64,000 nucleotides of DNA, from contig NW_013654673.1 in assembly GCF_000499385.1 (NCBI RefSeq), positions 46,613 to 110,612 on the forward strand, written 5' to 3'. The DNA comes from Eimeria necatrix. Its lineage: Eukaryota; Apicomplexa; Conoidasida; Eucoccidiorida; Eimeriidae. The position numbers and the translations under genes are program-made. Below are positions 61,081 to 64,000 of this stretch, in pieces. Every line of letters starts with the position of its first letter. The stretch's first letter is position 1. The notes beneath the pieces were generated by a model. It saw nothing but the letters and a program-made list of their open reading frames with translations, ran no database searches and was not told the DNA's origin.

Positions 61081-64000
61081 AATGGAGCTCAGCAACTCTG
61101 ACGCAGGCATCTCGGCTGCACAACATGGCGATACTGGGGAGCGAATGGTTACGTACTCGCTGCACAGACACGTGACGAACAACGACGGCCGCCTAAACAC
61201 AGCGCATATGTGTCCCACTCGGCTTCCATATCTCGCGAGCTACCATGCCAAGCATTTAGTGTTACTGCCCATCCGCTGGTTCTCCACGTGCGCTATGCTG
61301 CAAGAAATAAGGACAAAGGCTCGATGGCGATTCGGTACATGCACCTTGCATTTTTCTGTCCCACTAGCCGCTCAAAGCATGACAAAGGTCAGCATGCTGC
61401 AGATCAGTGGAGTCCAACGCAAAAGTTCCCAAATTTTCTGCCTGTCTACACAAAGCTTCTGCATAGCCCGAACTGTACGAGCATCAATGTCGCATTTTTG
61501 CACGTGACTTTTCACTTTCTCTTGGTTCCACGCAGATACGCACGGGAGAGCAGGAACTTTTGGTGACGTGCGTCGTTGACAAAGCCTCTGAACGCCTTAG
61601 CGGAGCTCTGAAATCACGTGACGAGCAGCTTGACTACACAGCATCACGCAACTACCAAGATTATGATGAAGTACTGGCTGGACCGAGGCCGATACAAGAA
61701 GGGACATCAGATACCAGAAAGCTGCCCAGCGACGCACGACTCGCTCTCTGCGCAAGACGAGTCCGTGCCATGTGCATAGTCCTGCGGTGTCCAGCTGCTT
61801 GCTCTGCACGTGTGCTGTTCTACCTGAATGGCACTTAGACAGCCGACACTATTTTGATGCACTAGCTGCTCAAGGCACGCTAAGAAGAAGCATGTTTCAG
61901 GACAACAGAATTCAAAGCGAAAGCTAAATTGACTGACGTCCACACAGAGCTACTTTGGCATGGCCTCAACTCTAGGAGCGTTACATGCCGCACTACAACA
62001 CGTCAGCCTCCGCACTTCGTCCCCACTTTACCTCGGCATCCATGCAACTTCCACGTGTAGGGGTTTCCTTGTAAAAGCAAGCTGCAGCTCACCAAGATAA
62101 ATGCCTAAACGGAGCCAGAAAGCTACCTAGCGAGCCTCGATTACACAGCATGACAAAATTGATAAGCGTGCGGCCACATACTGGCTGCATGGACACACAA
62201 GCAGCAGTTGCCGTCAAATCACTGCTTAACATTGCTCGATTTCACTTTCATATCACACGAGCTAGCTCTTGCCAAGCACGTACGCTCCCACGTCTAGCTG
62301 GGTTCTGCGCGCAACTCTACTTTGCATGAAACACAGGCAAACGCGTGCGCACCCTTCGATATGGCCTATACGTTCGTGCTTCAGAGCCGCTCTGGGCCAG
62401 GGAAAGCAGTGCTTCAAACCAACAGACGCCAACACATAAGTCATCAAATTTATGGCCATCCACAAAGTGCTACTTTGGAGTTGTCCCAGCTACATGAGTA
62501 GCGTATTGCGTATTCCTGCACACTAGCGCCCCATTTCGCCTGAGTCCACGACAGCATGCAACGAAGAAGAGTTCACGTGCGCATGCAAGGCAGAGAACAC
62601 ACCTGTAGGGCAGAGAAATTGATGAGAAAATGCCGTAACTTCGGCGCATAGACGCTCGAATGGGGCTCCGAAACCAAGTAGAGAGCCCCTTAGGTACGCA
62701 CGATGATACAGTCGGTACGCGAGTGGTCACGTACCATCTGCATGCACAAGCAAAAAGACTACAGCTGGCAGAACACTCCGCAACCGCGCACCACTACGAT
62801 ATCACGTTACAATAGGTAACACAATGTTGCGACGCCTTGTTCCGCACGCACATTTTTCCTCCACGAACTTCGCAGAGAAGCTCACACTTCACTCGACGAA
62901 TAGATACTGCACTACTTTCTTCCACCAGCACCTCATGCCACCCTAAAGCACCGCATCCTGCAGATCAACAAACTTAGACGCAGAAATTCGAGTTGACTGC
63001 CGCTTGCATAGAACTGCTTCCCCATCGTCTCAACTCTACGAGCGTCATGCATTACACTCCTGCACGTCACCCTTTCAATTTTTCTGTTGTTCACTAGCCA
63101 TGCTAACAGGAAGCCTCGGCTATGGGTTGTAGGACCGCTTGAGGAACAAGCTCCTCCGTCAAGCATGAGAATATCTGAATGGAGCTCCAACACCATTTAA
63201 CGAGCGGCTCGACCACATAGCATGAGACAAATAGCGCCTTCCTTGGCACGTACTGGCTGCACGAAAACACCCAGCAACGACGGCTGCGAAAGCTTCGCGC
63301 AACGGTACCTGACTCGACCGCTCCACCACACGAGCTGAAGCGTGCGTGGCAAGTAATGTTGCGATTTGCGGGCGTTGGGTCTCCTGCCATCATTTTCGCG
63401 TGAAACACCAGCTGACGCTCACACACCGCACAACACATGCAGACACTTCACTATTTGGCTCCACAAGCCGCTCAAAGAACGACACTGCACGATGTACTCC
63501 AGACTGATGGAATTCGACACGAACTTCATCGCAGGCCGGCTCTGAAGTTGGGTCTACAACCGCCATGTGTCGCACTTCCAAACATCAGCCTTCGAACGTT
63601 GTGTCAAGAGCGCGTCGGCATGCAGTGACGAACGCGCGCATGTCGCACGTGTAGGTTCGCTAGCGGAACATCGCCGCAGCTCAAGCACCAGGCAAGCTAA
63701 GTAGCGCTCTTGAAGTGTGATGCCAGTCCCCGAGCCAAAACGGAGCAAACGCGCAACAAGCACGTACAGGCTGCAGGAAAGCACAACAAGCAACGACAGC
63801 TGCCAAAACGCCACCTCACTGCTCATCACTTGGCTTCCGCATCACCACTGCTAGCGCATACCAAGCGCGTTCTGTTGGGACGTCAAGCCCTCGGATCTGA
63901 ACACCCGCTACGCTGCATGGCAGACGGCAACGCGCTCACCCACCACTCAGCAAATAGACCCAGTACCAATCAGCTCCACAAGCCAATCAGGGCATAGTAA
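61081..64000. repeat. Degenerate tandem repeat array, period about 520 bp, truncated by window end
   Basis: Related unit starts occur near 61081 (AATGGAGCTCAGC), 61600 (GCGGAGCTCTGAA), 62113 (ACGGAGCCAGAAAG), 62658 (AATGGGGCTCCGAA) and 63178 (AATGGAGCTCCAAC). A second marker inside each unit recurs near 61478 (GTACGAGCATCAATGTCGCA), 61971 (CTAGGAGCGTTACATGCCGC), 62495, 63033 (CTACGAGCGTCATGCATTA) and 63552 (CTACAACCGCCATGTGTCGC). Spacings of about 490-545 bp agree for both markers. Units are strongly diverged and carry no conserved open frame, so this looks like an old satellite rather than a gene family. Confidence 0.65.

Noticed and set aside
1..64000. CRISPR array, rRNA genes, bacterial operons or phage elements
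   Set aside because: No regular short direct repeats with spacers, no rRNA-like conserved sequence and no prokaryotic gene organisation; all recognised genes are spliced.

Overview
This is eukaryotic nuclear DNA. Genes are split by many short introns, leaders are bipartite, and the 22-47 kb stretch is full of CAG/CTG runs that encode poly-Gln, poly-Ala and poly-Ser inside exons. Together with an apicoplast-type pyruvate dehydrogenase subunit, this points to a coccidian apicomplexan, most likely an eimeriid (Eimeria/Cyclospora-like). The genus is an inference. Exon models were built by hand from reading frame, splice sites, phase continuity and remembered family motifs; no search was run.

Layout. 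1-21 kb has low repeat content and widely spaced genes: a small secreted Cys-rich protein (1579-3151, +), apicoplast PDH E1-alpha (4055-6460, +), a tentative small gene (12649-13291, -), a phosphohistidine phosphatase of the PHPT1/Janus family (16441-17629, +) and a secreted acidic coiled-coil protein (18465-19974, +). A dispersed repeat family lies at 8.8-11.9 kb and a short perfect palindrome at 8335-8400. The 21-47 kb part is gene-dense and CAG-rich: TYW1, the radical-SAM enzyme of wybutosine synthesis (21485-25582, -); a bacterial-type NAD+-dependent DNA ligase LigA (26514-31510, +); a tentative basic protein (33686-34417, -); a 12-exon PP2A B56 regulatory subunit (35166-40604, +); and a very large Ser/Arg- and Gln/Ala-rich protein (41406-46704, -). 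From 47 kb to the end I find no convincing gene. That part holds two large inverted repeats (50.45-50.78 kb and 52.78-54.12 kb) and a degenerate tandem array with a period near 520 bp (from about 61.08 kb to the window end).

PDH E1-alpha and LigA both carry N-terminal leaders fitting the apicoplast: the first makes acetyl-CoA for plastid fatty-acid synthesis, the second would seal nicks in plastid DNA. TYW1 modifies cytosolic tRNA-Phe; B56 targets PP2A; PHPT1 removes phosphate from histidine. The most unusual items are the nuclear-encoded LigA with all its bacterial domains, its GC-AG intron holding a perfect 67-bp-arm palindrome, a second GC-AG intron in TYW1, and the repeat structures of the gene-poor arm.
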